Of a stretch of 64,000 bases of DNA, positions 1-12,654 are shown piece after piece (positions within the stretch are counted from its first letter, which is position 1; every line of letters begins with the position of its first letter). The position numbers and the translations under genes are program-made. The notes below the pieces were generated by a model. That model saw only the letters and a program-made list of their open reading frames with translations. It searched no databases and was not told where the DNA came from. The DNA is from Notamacropus eugenii (taxonomy: Eukaryota > Chordata > Mammalia > Diprotodontia > Macropodidae): contig NC_092874.1 in NCBI RefSeq assembly GCF_028372415.1, positions 240,042,069 through 240,106,068 of the forward strand, read 5' to 3'.

Positions 1-120
1 GCCTCAGGCACCAGGTACTTTTAGTTCCCACATCTTGCCCCCAAATTCTCTCCCTGAGAGAATTCTCTTTTTCTGTTCTACTTTGTGCATAGAAATGCAA
101 ACCTTAATGTGCCATATAAA

Positions 121-340
121 TGATTCTCCTCCTTCTCCTCCTCCTCCTCCTCCTCCTCCTCCTCCTCCTCCTCCTCCTCCTCCTTCTTCTTCTTCTTCTT
201 CTTCTTCTTCTTCTTCTTCTTCTTCTTCTTCTTCTTCTTTTCTTCTTCTCCTTCTTCTCCTTTTCCTCCTCCTCCTCCTTCTCTTCCCTTCCTCCTCTTC
301 CTCCTTCTCCTCTTCCTTCTCCTCCTCCTCCAAGATATAG
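121..340 (+). repeat. Compound pyrimidine microsatellite (TCC)n (TTC)n
   Basis: (CTC/TCC)n to about 183, then about 18 uninterrupted TTC units to 239, then an imperfect TTC/TCC mix to 332. The opposite strand is all purine (GAA/GGA), a composition able to form triplex DNA. All open frames here are repeat artefacts (poly-E, poly-L, poly-P, poly-S). Confidence 0.95.
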
Positions 341-470
341 GTTCAAGTCCTTCAGGCACCTACTAACTTTATGACCCTGGGAAAGCCACATAAGCTTTCA
401 GTGTTCCAGGTACCCTTCTAAGACTATAACTTGCAGAGAAAGACATTGACCTGAATTGATAGGAGGAGTT
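340..470 (+). mobile_element. SINE fragment (MIR-like)
   Basis: AGGTTCAAGTCC (B-box-like), TGACCCTGGGAAAG and CTAAGACTATAACTTGCAGA match a marsupial tRNA-derived SINE body. From 470 to 1,280 I see no recognisable element or gene. Confidence 0.5.
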
Positions 471-1284
471 TACTATGCCAAGAAATCACAGCCCCAGTTG
501 CTAACCCCTTCCCCATTATTAATCATTATCTTCCCGAATCCATCCAAAAACTCCTATTCTCTCAGCCAGATGTTAGGAGAAACATCATCTGGTTGAACTA
601 GTTCATGCTAGGTGACTGACCCCTGACCTTTTCCCACTCTCCCAGAAGCATTTGCATGTTTAAAAGAGAATGCTTGGAACCCAAACGAATCCCTAGCTTG
701 GAGCATTCCAAGCAGCAAAACAAACTAAAGTTAGAAAAAAAATCTGTCAGGAGATTCCAGCTCTGGGCCTTGCGTGTTGCTTCATAAACATTCCTTAATA
801 TTGTAAATTCTTGGAGTTCCAGAGTTCTCTTGGTTTTTCCTCCTTCCATTTGTCTCTAGGACCTGGATCTTCTTTCTGTAGGTTCTTCCCTCACACCCCT
901 CAGATGGTCTAAAAGATCTAAAGCTTTTGTTCATTGTTGGTTTGCTTATGTGTTTCAAAATACCTCTTCTTGGTATTAGTAGCAGACATTCTAGACCTAG
1001 GAAGAGGTAGGCACTATGAAGGGTTATCATAAGTCAAGGGACTGTCTTTATGCAGCACAAAGTCAACCTTGATTTTTTTGTTTTTATTTTAACTTTAAAG
1101 GGCGTTTCATTTCAGGCATTAGAAACAACTCTCAAAAGAAAATATAAAAATATACAGAAACACCCCCCCCATATGCTTTTTTACTTATTCCAAAGCTATG
1201 TATCTTGTTACAGTTTTCAAAGAGGAATTCTCACAACATTATTTAAAACAAGACATCTTACCTTTTTGTGCGTGTCATGAATCT

Positions 1285-1615
1285 CTCAGGCGGTCTGGTG
1301 AAATTTATAGACTCTTCCTCAGAATCACTTTTTTTTAAAAAAATTAATATTTGAAGGAAATACTAAGTTTTAGTTAGAGGTTAGTGAAAATAAATAGGTA
1401 ATTATTTTCCTTATCTGAGCTCATTGGATCCTTTCTCAGAATCATTTAAAAAATTAATATTTTAGAGGTTAGCGAAAATAAAGAAGTAAATAATAAAATA
1501 TAAAATAAAAATAGAAATAATAAAATAATAAAATTATAAATAATAAAGATATAATTTTTCCCCCATCCAAGAACATGTACTTCTTGAAACTGGTACACAG
1601 ACTTCAGGTTAAGAA
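1285..1615 (+). mobile_element. Old non-autonomous hAT-like element with internal duplication
   Basis: CTCAGAATCA followed by an AT-rich block occurs twice (about 1,318 and 1,435), followed by TTAGAGGTTAGTGAAAATAA / TTAGAGGTTAGCGAAAATAA. The element ends in AGGTTAAGAACTCCC, the terminal sequence shared with the copy at 57,481-57,676. The A-rich 1,480-1,545 part is simple repeat. Confidence 0.45.
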
Positions 1616-1629
1616 CTCCCAAACTAATA

Positions 1630-1885
1630 CAACCCCCCCTATTTTACAGACAAGGAAATTAAGGCCTGGAAGGGGGTATTTTTCTTTCTTAAGCATTTAA
1701 GTAAAATTTCCTAAGTACCTACCATGTACCTGACACTCTGTTAAGCACTTTACAAACTTTATCTCATTTGACAGGTAGTGACTTGCCCAAGGCTAGTCAG
1801 GTAGTTCAAGCAGCAGAGCTGGTATTTGAACCCAGGTTCTGGGCCTCTAAATTCTGTGTCCTTTTCATTGTAGCATACCACTTCT
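1630..1885 (-). mobile_element. MIR-type SINE with a second SINE inside
   Basis: TTTTACAGACAAGGAAATTA and TTGAACCCAGGTTCTGGGCC are reversed MIR landmarks. Between them sits TAAGCACTTTACAAACTTTA-type sequence, so two old SINEs appear nested. A further MIR-like scrap lies at 2,095-2,185. From 2,190 to 2,990 nothing is recognised. Confidence 0.45.
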
Positions 1886-2999
1886 CCTAAATTAGCTCTT
1901 TTTTGGGTGGAGTATAGTGAGGTGACGGAGGATTGTGGGAAGATGGAGAGTATGATTTTATTCATGTGGAAACTCCCTCATTCCACTAATACAGATTCAT
2001 CACTTATTTGTAATTTATACTCTCAGAGAGTCTCTTTGGACATTCAGAGTTTAAGAGACTTACTCGTGGAGGGGAGGGAGTGGGATGGGAAAGTAGAGGA
2101 GAAAGAGCTTTGCCCATTTTCATGCAGCTAGTATATGTCAAAGGCAGGGTTGGAAGCCAGTCTTCCTGAGTCCAATACTGTCCTCCTATATATATATACC
2201 TAATTCTTCTTCTATAATAGCTATATAAATAAAGGTATGAACTATAGGCAAAGACACAATTTAATGAATAGAGTCCTAATATCTGGGTCTATGAAATCAG
2301 GATATTTCTGTTGTAAGACTACAGTCCATACCAGTGCTGTCCTTGTCTATTTATTGATTTCTCAGTAATGCCACCAGTAGGCTGATATTACTGTTAATGG
2401 AATTTTTCTGAGCCTGAGAATGAAGAAAACCTGAGAATGAAGAAACAGAGTTCAGACACAAAGTGCCAGTAATCAGGTAGCCTTTTAATTAATTAGTTTC
2501 ATTATGAGGAACAGATATGCAAATTGGGAATTCTCATCAGAATTCAACCTTGCTGAAATGAAGATAGAGATTCTACACATAAATCACAACGGGAAGGGAG
2601 CAAGGAAGGTGGATTACAAATAATTGTTCCCAGGGACAGAGTGGTTTCCCATGACAAACCCAATAATGGTAGACAATGAAATAATTCTGGAGTCCCGTGG
2701 AAGGTCAAGTCCTTGGGGGTCATTAGTTGGTTAGTCATAGAACTAGAGTTCAAAAGTCTTTGATTTGCTTTACTGCAGGTGTGCAGGCGCAAGGGTGCTA
2801 ATGGCTGTAAGCGTTGTCAAAGGATGATTGATCATTGCAAGCTGCATTGTAAGTGTGACTCAAGCTAGAAAAGGCAGTTCTGAAATGTCTAATCTATTAG
2901 TATATTCATTACACATATCATATTGGTTGTTATAAACATCATAATTCCCTTTATATTCCAAAGAGATTAAATAAAGAGAAAAGAGACTCAGGTATAAAA

Positions 3000-4170
3000 A
3001 TATTTATGGCAGCTCTTTTTATGGTGGCAAAGAATGGGAAATTAAGGGCGTGTTCATCAATTAAACAAATTATGTGAAAAGATCAAAATTAATATTATCT
3101 ATTACCTTGAGTTTCTGCCATATTGATTCTACAATGTAACTTATTTTATGCTGTTTTAATTTTATAATTGAGTCTGCAACTGCCTAAAGCCACCTTTCTT
3201 TGTCCTTGAGTTGAACTCAGGTAGTTCTGAGTTAGTTTGAAGGTGTAATCAAAAGAAAAGTTGGTATCTACCATACCTTTAGTCCCTGGAATACTTCCAA
3301 GACATCAATTTGTCATCTTTAAACCCTACAAGTTAACTTGGTACCATCCCCAAAAGGCATGTCATCTGTTCCTTCCAGTCCTTGTGAAATTTGGAGAGAT
3401 TTCATCTCTTCCAAGGAGATAGCAAGTCGAGTAGTTTTGATTCCCTGGCAAAGATTACAGGATTCAGATGGGTCCCATAAAACAATGAACATTCCTTAAT
3501 TGTCATAGTGGGCATGATTAGCCTCACCTGAATACCTGCCCACTTTTCTTAGTATAGTCAATGATAATGTTCTACAACTACTAAGACACCTTCTTTCTTG
3601 TGTGTCAGTAAAGAGGGTTTCCGCTTCCTTCTCACTGGCTTTACTGAGGTGCCCAGTCTGACTCGCTTTGTGTAACTAAGCTATACACCTCACTGTTAAT
3701 AAACCAACTTTTGCTAGGAGTCTATACCTCAGACTACCTTTATTAAATTTGCTCAAGATGTGATACATGAATATAATAGAATATTATTTAGCCATGACAA
3801 ATGGAAAAAGGAAGAGATAGTTCTTCAAAGTAACCTGAGAAGAATTGTATAAACTGATGTAGAGTGAAGTGAGAAGAACCAGGAGAGTAATTATACACAG
3901 ACTACAATAACATAGTAACAACAGACTACTTTGAAAGACAAGCATTTTCATTAATGTAACTAACAACCATTATTCCAGGAGACCCATGACAGAGAGCTGA
4001 TGGATTCAGGGAGCAGACTGAGACATATTTTTTGGATGTGGCTAACCCAAGAATTTGTTTTGCTTTACTGTGCATATTTGTTACAAAGGGTTTGTTTTTC
4101 TTTTTCTTTCTTTGTTTTTCCTAAAGGAGTTGGGGAAGGTATTAGGGAGAGAAAATAGGTTTTTATTGAT
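3000..4170 (+). mobile_element. L1 3' end, split by an LTR
   Basis: TATTTATGGCAGCTCTTTTT at the 5' side and, after the LTR, ATAGAATATTATTTAGCCAT, GAAGTGAGAAGAACCAGGAG and AACAATAGTAACAAC-like sequence are the usual order of a marsupial L1 3' region. The break lies at about 3,075-3,752. Confidence 0.6.
3075..3752 (+). mobile_element. Probable solo LTR of an endogenous retrovirus
   Basis: A block of about 675 bp interrupting an L1 tail. It carries an AATAAA signal near 3,698 followed by a short U5-like segment ending TTTGCTCA. No internal retroviral region is present. Exact ends and TSD are not clear. A fossil; family not identified. Confidence 0.45.
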
Positions 4171-4520
4171 TTAAAAAGTCAGTCCGTTTAATGAAGATGG
4201 CATCTTTTCAGTCTGATAAGATACCTGTATTTGAATGTCGATACCAAGTGCCCTGTTCCTAGAATTTAAAGGGGAACTGCATAGAGCAACTAGATGTTGG
4301 TCACTGTTGAAAGAAATAGTCCCTTTTTGGGGGTCCCTTGCAGGGACAGCAGGAAGGAGGATCATTAAGGGAAAGACACTAGGGCAACACTCAGGATCCA
4401 AACTGGAGCAACAGCAATATTTCTAAATTGGATGGAGAATGGCAACAACTAAGCATGATGCCAGGGAATTATGATCATCTTGAGGCCAAGAGAAGAAGAA
4501 GAAATTCATGAATTACTATA
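4170..4520. other. Unassigned intergenic stretch
   Basis: No recognisable element or coding signal. The small frames on both strands have no family features. Confidence 0.5.
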
Positions 4521-5045
4521 CCAAGCCATTCTCATTGTCATTCCATGCTTTAGGATGCTTGCTCTCTGTGTAATGTTGGACAAGTCACTTAATCTTCATA
4601 GGTCTCAGTTTCCTCAGCTGTAAAATGATAAGGAGAGATGAGATGGCATCTGAGGTCTCTTATAGCTATAGATAAATCTATGATCCTATAATCATTGTCT
4701 TATAGAAGTCCAGGCATTTTTCTAGGGAGTGCATTATTTATTGTTGTTCACTTACTTCAGTTGTGTCTAACTCTCCATCATTCCACTTGGGGTTTTCTTG
4801 GCAAAGATACTGGAGTGGTTTGCCATTTCCTTCTCTAGCTCATTTTACAGATGAGCAAACTCAGGTAAAGTGGGGATAGAGCAGGGATAGAGTACTGGAC
4901 TTGAAGTCAAGAAGACTCATCTTCCAGAGTTCAAATCTGGCTTCAGACAATATCTCTAAGATTATCTCCTTCTGTTCTATTATTCAAAGATGTTGTTTGT
5001 CCTTCATTTTCAAAGAGATTCAATGAGATTATGGAGCATATATAA
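4520..5045. mobile_element. SINE cluster: MIR (+), SINE1 (-), SINE1 piece (+), RTE-SINE tail (-)
   Basis: 4,520-4,690 MIR (GGACAAGTCACTTAATCTTC, GTAAAATGATAAGG). 4,738-4,868 reversed SINE1 (GGGGTTTTCTTGGCAAAGAT). 4,880-4,970 forward SINE1-like head (ATAGAGTACTGGACTTGAAG). 4,980-5,045 reversed RTE-type tail (GTTGTTTGTCCTTCATTTTC). From 5,046 to 5,900 nothing is recognised. Confidence 0.65.
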
Positions 5046-6002
5046 GTGGAAATTAAGTGTCAGTTATTTAATGAAAATAAGAGGCAACTGGTTACCAATC
5101 CAAGTAATATATTAGTGTTCCCCAAGATTTGGGGGAAAGAAAGAGAGGAAGGATTCCAGAATTTTGTGTAGACCTTCTGTGGGGAATTTGTGGGAAAAAA
5201 AACACAGACAAGAATAGCACAGAAGGAGGTATGGCTAGGATTGTGATCTCTATGGGAGAAAGGAATATCCATTTCAATGAGATAGTGGTTTCACCAAAAT
5301 ACCAAGTTTCAAATTCTATATTGATAACTTTATAGTTTATCTGAATTTTTGCTTCGTTGTGATGCTAATGTATGAAAAGAAAGTAGCTTAATTTTGTCCT
5401 AATTGAGACTGTAAGTCCAGCAAAATAGTTGTCTTCAATTTGAAAATTTATGTATTTTTCCTGTCCTACTTTCTGATAGCATCCATACAAATAAACCATA
5501 TTATCTCCCTCTAGATTCAAAGGAAGAGGAAGTAACTATATAAACTTCAAATGATAGCAATTTTATGGAAGAAGATGCCTTCCACTGTTTAGGTAGTGAC
5601 CCAGGAATGTGGATTTGGAAGCTCTATTAAAGATATTGTCAGGTTTTTATCAAAACATCCCATTTCCTATTTAGCATTTTATAAATGTCTAAGAGCTAAG
5701 AAGCTGTATTACACGATTCTTACTTTATGCTTTCTTCAGAGGAAAAAGTGCTTCAGGGATGGCAGACTCTTAGTGATTAAAGCTGAACAGCTGTGAGATA
5801 GCAAATGTCAGGATGGCCACTGGTAGGCAGAAATCCATTGCTGGACTTATAAACAGGAGTTACGCTGGGAAAGCTATAGAGTAGCAGGAAATACTGAATG
5901 TGCAGTACAGAAGGATTGAAAAGCTGGTCTTGTCACCTATTGCTTGGTGATTATGGGAATGTCATGTCCTTTTTCTGAGTTTCGGTTTCCCCATTTGTAT
6001 AT

Positions 6003-6232
6003 TTGTTGTTGATTCATCACTTTCAGTTATATCTGACTCTTTGTGAGCCCATTTGGGGTTTTCTTGGCAAAGATACTGGACTGATTTGCCATTTCCTTTT
6101 GTAGCTCATTTTACAGATGAGGAGCTGAGACAAACATGGTTAAGTGACTTGCTCAGGGTCACACAGCTAATACGTGTCTAAGGCCAGATTTGACCTCAGA
6201 TCCTCCTGACTCCAGGGCATTGCTCCATCTAT
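6003..6232 (-). mobile_element. Marsupial SINE1/MAR1, nearly full length, inside a MIR
   Basis: Reversed SINE1: GGGGTTTTCTTGGCAAAGAT, GCTCATTTTACAGATGAGGA, GGTCACACAGCTAATACGTG. MIR sequence flanks it on both sides (5,925-6,000 and 6,240-6,310), giving the order of insertion. Confidence 0.8.
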
Positions 6233-6774
6233 CTGTCCATGAAACAGATGATACTTTTTATACTGCTTCATAGGATTATTGTGAGACAGACAAAATTGTA
6301 TGTGAAAAGAATATACATATAATCTACTCTTATTTGAATGAGCCCTAGACTCTATATTATCATAGGATTATAGATTTAGTGCTAGAAGGGAATTTTGAGG
6401 TCAAAGGAAGAAACAGATATAGATTTTAAGCCCCATTATAAATGCCTCCATTACCATGTAAGCTTCTCCTGCGCAAGAGCTGTTTTTTTTTTTCTTTGTA
6501 CTTGTGTCCCCAAGGCTTAGCACAAGTCTTCCTGACTCCAAGTTCATTGTTCTATCCTTATATTTTGTAAACACACAGTTGTCCTGTCCCAAGAGAGTGA
6601 TGATCTCCAGAAACCATTCACATTTGCCAGCAGAGTTTTGATGTGCAGTGAGACTACATACCTCATTCACAAGCTGGAGTCTGGGCTCTGAAGTGGGCCA
6701 AAGTTTAAAGACCAAGTGAGTGAATCAAAATTTCCAGTGTGAGCTGATAATAATTAACCTATTTTCATAAGGGT

Positions 6775-6895
6775 TGACTCTCCTAATAGAACATAATTAT
6801 CTCAAGAGCAGGGACTATTTAATTTTTGTTTTTATACTCCCATTTCCCAGCCCAGTGCCTGGCACAGAGTTGGTGCTTACTAAAGCTTGTTGACT
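6775..6895 (+). mobile_element. L2 3' end
   Basis: CTCAAGAGCAGGGACTATTT and CCAGTGCCTGGCACAGAG are the characteristic L2 3' terminus. From 6,900 to 7,650 nothing else is recognised apart from AT-rich simple sequence near 7,300. Confidence 0.7.
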
Positions 6896-7649
6896 CATTC
6901 ATCATGGCGGCAAACTTCCAAGTCAGTGATATCACAGGTCTATTTGAGTGTTTGATAGATTCAACGGCTTGGTTTCAATAACCATGAACAAATGAATTCC
7001 TAAAGTTATTGGACAATGAGCAGGAAGAATAAAATATATATTTGAAAACAAGATATGAGAAGAGATATTCAATGTGCAAAAAATGAAGTGCAAAGTTCTA
7101 GGCTCAAGTATCAGAAAAATGCAAAATATTTCATCATGAATTATTTATTTTGCAAGTAGTATAAAAAAAGAAGCAAACAAAAAACCTTTATCCTCAAAAT
7201 ACTGCATATGCCAACCTTTTCCCTGCATAGATTCATTGGTTAACTCCTGGCAAAATGCTTAAAGGAACTGTCAAATTTAAAGATGTTATAAAATTATAAT
7301 TATATAAATATAATATAATTATATTATATAATTTTCTTTTACAGAAAGACCAAATTTGCTACCTTTGCTGTGAAGATAAGTGGTTAAGAATAGTATATTA
7401 AATAGCAAATATTAAAATGCACACACATATTTTGTCCCTTTGGGGCAAAGGTGATAAAAAACTATTGGTAATGTTTTAAAACATCAATTTCATTTCTCAA
7501 TATATCCCTCCCTGTCCCTCACTCAAAGAGCTATTACTTTACAACAGGGAAGAAAAATGGTTCAGCAAAAGTAATTAAATGCATCAGTCAAGAGAATATG
7601 TTCTCATAGATCTCTGAGGCCATGATTGGTCATTATAATGAGAGTTCAA

Positions 7650-8500
7650 TTTTGATTCTGTTTTTGTCATTGTTTTTTCCATGTTCATTGTTGTAGTTAT
7701 CATTCATAGTTTTTCCTGGTTCTGCTTACTATATTTAGTATCATATCAGTCCATTTAAGTCTCCTTTGCTTTTATGTTTTCTTTATTTGCTTATCTGTCC
7801 ATACTTATTTGTCTAAAGAAATAGTCTTTATTTTAAAGTTTGTTTTATTCATGTATCTACCTATGGGTATATACATGCATGCATGTATATATATATATGT
7901 ATACATTTTTATATATGTATATTTATATATATATATGTTCCTTTATTTTTAATTTTATTTATCTGGTCACCTATTTGCTTACTTGTTGGTCTATTTGTTT
8001 ATTTATTTGTGTGTTCATTCATCATCTCTTCTGACACAGTAATGTTGTATTATATTTATGTGTCACAAACAGGTTAGCCATTCCTATTCCTACAAAAAAT
8101 TCCTACTTACAAATATGTTTTGTTCCAGTCTAGACATTTCTTTCTATTTTTCACCTACTTAGAGTTTATGCCTATCAGAGGAATCTCTGGATGTCTTAGT
8201 CACTGTTGGCTTCATTTCAAATTTCTCTTCAAAATAGTTGGTATGATTCACAAATTTACTGGCACTGTATTAGTATGTCTGTCTTTCCACAACTCCTCTG
8301 ACATTGACTATTCCCTTCCTTTGTAATCTTTGCCAATTTGGGGGGTATAAAGTGAAACCTCAGAATTGCTTTGATTTGCACTTCACTCATTACCTGAATA
8401 TAGGAATAGTCTTTCATGTGGTGGTTGATAGTTTAAGATTCTTCTCATGAGAATTCTTTGTTCATATCCTTTAATTATTTCTATTGGGAAATAGTTTTTG
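7650..8500 (-). mobile_element. Old L1 ORF2 3' fragment
   Basis: Reversed L1 landmarks in order: CTGGTTCTGCTTACTATATT, GGTATGATTCACAAATTTAC, GCTTTGATTTGCACTTCACT, TTTGTTCATATCCTTTAATT. A (TA)n/(TATG)n stretch (7,860-7,945) interrupts it. No frame survives. 8,500-8,720 is unassigned. Confidence 0.65.
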
Positions 8501-8721
8501 GAGTTCCAAATTTGTGTTGGTTCCCCATTTGTCTACAATATTGGACAAAGGTGACATTTTAATGAGTGAGAAAGCATCTGCTTTTTGAAAGAAACCAGCA
8601 ATGGAGAAAGCATATTGAAAATGGATATTTGGAAAGATCCATTGTTATGCAATTCTCTTGCTAAAAATCATGTGTCACCTAAAAAACTCTCAGAAGTGTC
8701 TATCTGTACACTTCAACTTGA

Positions 8722-9181
8722 TGTAACACCAATGTGATACCCACAGTGGTCACTATGAATATGCATATGTATTTCCAGGGTAAATTCACAAAATAGAAAC
8801 TCTCTTTCTCAAAGACAAAACCAACATATTTATTCAGATACCAGAAAGCCAATTCTACCATGGTAACAACAAAGTTTGTACAAATTGCCGAAAAAGGGAG
8901 CACAGCCATCTCCAAGCCTAAGCCTCCCCACAAACAAGCTCCCTTAGGCAAAAATCACTCCCTCTCTCACTCACACTAGCTGCTCTGCTTTGCTCTGACT
9001 CCTCTCTTTCACCTCCACCTCACTCTCTCTTTCTGCTGCCCCCTTCCTGCTCAACCCATTTGGCAAGCTCCTCCCACCATCAGCTCCATGTGACTCAGGT
9101 TGTGCGCTGGGCCAAAGCTCAAAGCAGATCACAGAGGTCTATTAAGAAGCAGGGAAGATCTTCAACTCCCTTACCATTATA
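8722..9181 (-). mobile_element. Solo LTR, copy 1 (about 460 bp)
   Basis: Homologous along its length to 35,080-35,543 on the other strand. Shared landmarks on the LTR's own strand are GAGTCACATGGAGC, GGGAGGAG, a TCTGAATAAAT polyadenylation-type block and an ACA end. Five-base flanks CTTGA/CTTGG resemble a 5-bp TSD, the size typical of ERVL/MaLR elements. A fossil with no internal region. Confidence 0.6.
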
Positions 9182-9700
9182 CTTGGAAACATGATTTTTT
9201 TTAGCCTTTTTAAAAATCTTCTAAACAAAGAGTTTCAGCAGCTTTTAACCTATTTGTTAAACATATTAAAATGTGATGCCTTTAGGTTAATTTTCTAGAA
9301 TAACTGGTTGGCACCATTCTTCTTGTCTGTCTTGGTGGTTCTATTTCTCCTGGCTTTTCTGGAATTGGACTACATCAGTCTCCAACAGGTGACAGGAAGG
9401 GAAATTGATTTGTCCCATTGATTCCTATTGGAATTACATTTTAATCATTAGAAATAGAGGGTAAGCTGTCTAATTCTTGGAGATTTCTAAGAGCTAATTC
9501 CTAAACTTTTTTCAGTAACCAAAGAAGTTTATTAAGCAAGGGATACTGCACGAATTGCACAGGTTCCTAAAAACTTTTGCAACCTTAAAGTTGCTTCTCT
9601 TTTTTTCCCCTCCTTTTCCTTATGCAAACCGTAGGTACTCAATTTGTGAACTCAATGTATACAGCCAGCTTCTCTCCCTCTCTGGAAAAAAAACTAACGT
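9181..9700. other. Unassigned intergenic stretch
   Basis: No recognisable element or gene. The frame at 9,555-9,779 runs from here into a SINE and has no family features. Confidence 0.5.
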
Positions 9701-9935
9701 TCCTGTAAAGGCTTTGAGGTCTGCAAAGGGCTTTATGCATGTTATCTCATCTGATCCTCACAACAACTCTGGGAGCTAAGTGTTTTCTCCCCATTTTATA
9801 GATAAGGAAACTGAGGCTAAAAAAGGTTAGGTGACTTTTCCCCAAATTACATAGCTTGTAAATATCTGAGGCAAGACTTCAATCCAATCTTCTCTGACTC
9901 CAGGTCTAACATTCTATCTATTGCCCTGTAAAGGC
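9700..9935 (-). mobile_element. MIR-like/CORE-SINE
   Basis: TATCTCATCTGATCCTCACA, CCCATTTTATAGATAAGGAA and GACTCCAGGTCTAAC are the reversed body of a widespread SINE also found at 46,380-46,615, 50,975-51,210 and 51,885-52,046. From 9,935 to 10,430 only a degraded MIR tail (10,120-10,230) is visible. Confidence 0.65.
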
Positions 9936-10429
9936 TGGTGGTTGAGTGAATACAAGCCAACCCACACATGGACTCCATTTACAAGAATTTGAAATTGGAT
10001 AAGAATCAAAACGGAAACACTCTTGACTTTCACCAGGACTTTTAAAGAATGGAACCTTCAGTAATCTGCAGATGCTCAAAGAATCTGACTTTCTTGTGAT
10101 TCTGATCTTTCAATGTACTTATATTTTAGTGGCTTATTTCCTCTGTTAAACAGGGGTTATAGTAGCTACATTACCTGTCCTTATAGGTTTGCAGCGAAGA
10201 CAGCTTTTTAAAACTCAAAGTGCCAAAGATTCTGAGATATTATGAGCAAAATGCAGACCATCCCAGTACAGTGAAGAAAGGTTAAATTACATTAGAGTTT
10301 TATATAGCATTATATCCTCTATAACCCTTTTTGTGGTCACTTCTAAGTAAAAGTTACATCAAAATAGTTCACATTTGCTGCACCCTTGCACAAACATATT
10401 TAAAAGCCCTAAGGCAATAGACACGTTAT

Positions 10430-10876
10430 AAACCTTATCCAGCTGGAACTCTATTCCCAAAACATCATAAAAAAAAGGAAAAATGGATCCATGGGTACAA
10501 AAATATTCATAGCTGTGTTCTATTTGCTGTGGCAAAAAACTGGGAATGCTAAATATTTCGAACAGTTGAAAGGTGGCTGAATAAACTATTGTACATTCAT
10601 GTAGAGAGGTAGTGTGAATAGAGAGCTGCCCTTGGAACCAGAATGACCTGGATTCACCTCTGATACCTACTGGTTGTTTGATTCTAGGTTAAATTACTTG
10701 GTTACTCAATGGTCTAGGCAACTTTCTAAGGTTGTAAGTGGTTAAGAAAATACCAACATGCATTAGCAGAGGTAGTTTTCCCATCTCAGCATTCTCTATA
10801 TTAATTACATTCTAAGTGCAGACCCTATTCTCCCATGTTAATATAGTAGAATACTATCATATTATAAAAAACAATC
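10430..10876 (+). mobile_element. Older L1 3' fragment, host of the nested cluster
   Basis: GGTACAAAAATATTCATAGC followed by a degenerate TTGCTGTGGCAAAAAACTGG is a known stretch of marsupial L1 ORF2 3' sequence. It is interrupted at about 10,597-10,838 by a SINE and at 10,877 by the twin-primed L1. The text after 15,887 (GCAAGAAAATATATAAAG) appears to continue it to about 15,955. Confidence 0.5.
10597..10838 (+). mobile_element. MIR-type/CORE-SINE inside L1
   Basis: GAGCTGCCCTTGGAACCAGA, ACCTGGATTCACCTCTGA and TTCTAAGGTTGTAAGTGG are the body of a tRNA-derived SINE also seen at 340-450 and 23,655-23,830. The L1 text resumes after it. Confidence 0.5.
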
Positions 10877-12654
10877 AATATGATGCACAATTTCTACCAT
10901 ACTGCTTTCCAGTTTTCCCATTCTTTTAACAAAATGATGAATTTGTATGCCAAAATCTAAAGTCTTTATACTTGTCAAATACAAGGTTACTGTATTTATT
11001 TGCTGCTCTAAATTATATGTCTACTCTGTTCCATTGATCTACCTTTCTGTGGACCAGATAGTTTTGATAATGACTGCCTTATAATATAGTTTAAGATCTT
11101 GTAATGCTAACCCTCCTTTTTTTTTTTTTTTTTGCATTTTTCATTAGTTCCTCTAATATTATTGACTTTTTGTTCTTTCAAATGAATTTTGTTATCATTT
11201 TTTCCTAATTTGATTAAATAAATTTTTGGTAATTTAATTGAGAGGGCACTGAATATATAAATTAGTTTAGGTAAAATAGTCATTTTTTATCATATTGGCC
11301 TTGCCTATTCATGAACAATGACTATTTCTCCAATTATTTCGATCTGATTTTATTTGTATTAAATGTTTTTTTAAAAAAATAATTTTGCTTATGTAGTTCC
11401 TGGGTTTGTTTTAGCAGGTATACTCCCAAATATTTCATCCTGTCTAGAGTTATTTCAAATGAAGTATCTCTTACTATCTCTTCGTGAAGAGTTTTGCTTG
11501 TGATATATAGGAAAACTTATGATTTATGTGGATTTATATATATCCTGTTACTCTGCTAAAGCTATTGTTTCAACTAACTTTTTAGTTGAGACTTTGGGAT
11601 TTTCCAAGTATATTACTTCATCATCTCCAAAAAGAGATACTTTTATTCCCTCATTCCCTATTTTCATTCCTTGTTTCTTTTTCTTCTCCTATTGCTATTG
11701 CTAGGATTTTTAATATAATATTGAATAATATTGGGGACACTGGGCATCCTTGTTTCACACTTGATCTAACTGAGAAGACTTTGCACTCGTTGCCAGTATA
11801 AATAATACTCGCTGATGGTTTTAGATGAATGCTTTTTATCAATTTAAGGAAAAATCCACCTATACCTATATTTTCAACTGTTTTTCTTCTTATTTTATTT
11901 ATTTATTTATTTTTAAATTTTATTTTTCATTTTTAACACAGTTTATAACAGATAAAACAATTCAAACTTTTAGTCAAGTGATATTTCTTTTTAAAGCATT
12001 TACAATATGAACCACAAAAGAATTTTTTTTAAAACATTAACCAACTGAGACACAAATAATATTTATGTTGCTAACTTCACAAGCTCTTGACCTAGTTGTC
12101 TCCACAGTATTACTAAGAATTAAAGGACCCTAACGTATTGTTGTTGGTCTAAAGTCCTATGCCTAATAGCTTAATTTTAGACTTAACCTTGAATGTTCCC
12201 CTACCAATAATCTATAATTGAATAGATGTGGTATTAAGCTTACGAACCTTTTGACTATAGGAAACTAACACCAAGAGTAGGGACATTGCAGGGATACAAT
12301 ATCTCCCCAACTTCACGTCAGTTCCAGGCAGGATTAGATTGTCCACTTGCATTCAGTCAGGCTTAAAGTCTGCCAGGTGTCAGTGGGAAAATTGAGTCAG
12401 GAGAATCCTATCTCAGCCCAGGCTGAACAGCTGCTCTCCCATCCTTCCCATGAGATCACCTTTTGCAGTTCATACCAGCATCTCACAAGATTTTTCTTAT
12501 CTCTTTTATGAGTTATAGCCTGCCCTATTCCATTTCTCCCTTACTCTTCCCAGTATTTTCCTTCTTCACCCCTTAATTTTTATTTTATTTTACTTCTTTT
12601 TGCGTGCGGATATCATCTCTTCTGATTCAACACACCCTGTACTCTCTATCTATA

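Noticed and set aside
4-391. Poly-Glu, poly-Leu and poly-Ser frames
   Set aside because: Direct translations of the TTC/TCC microsatellite.
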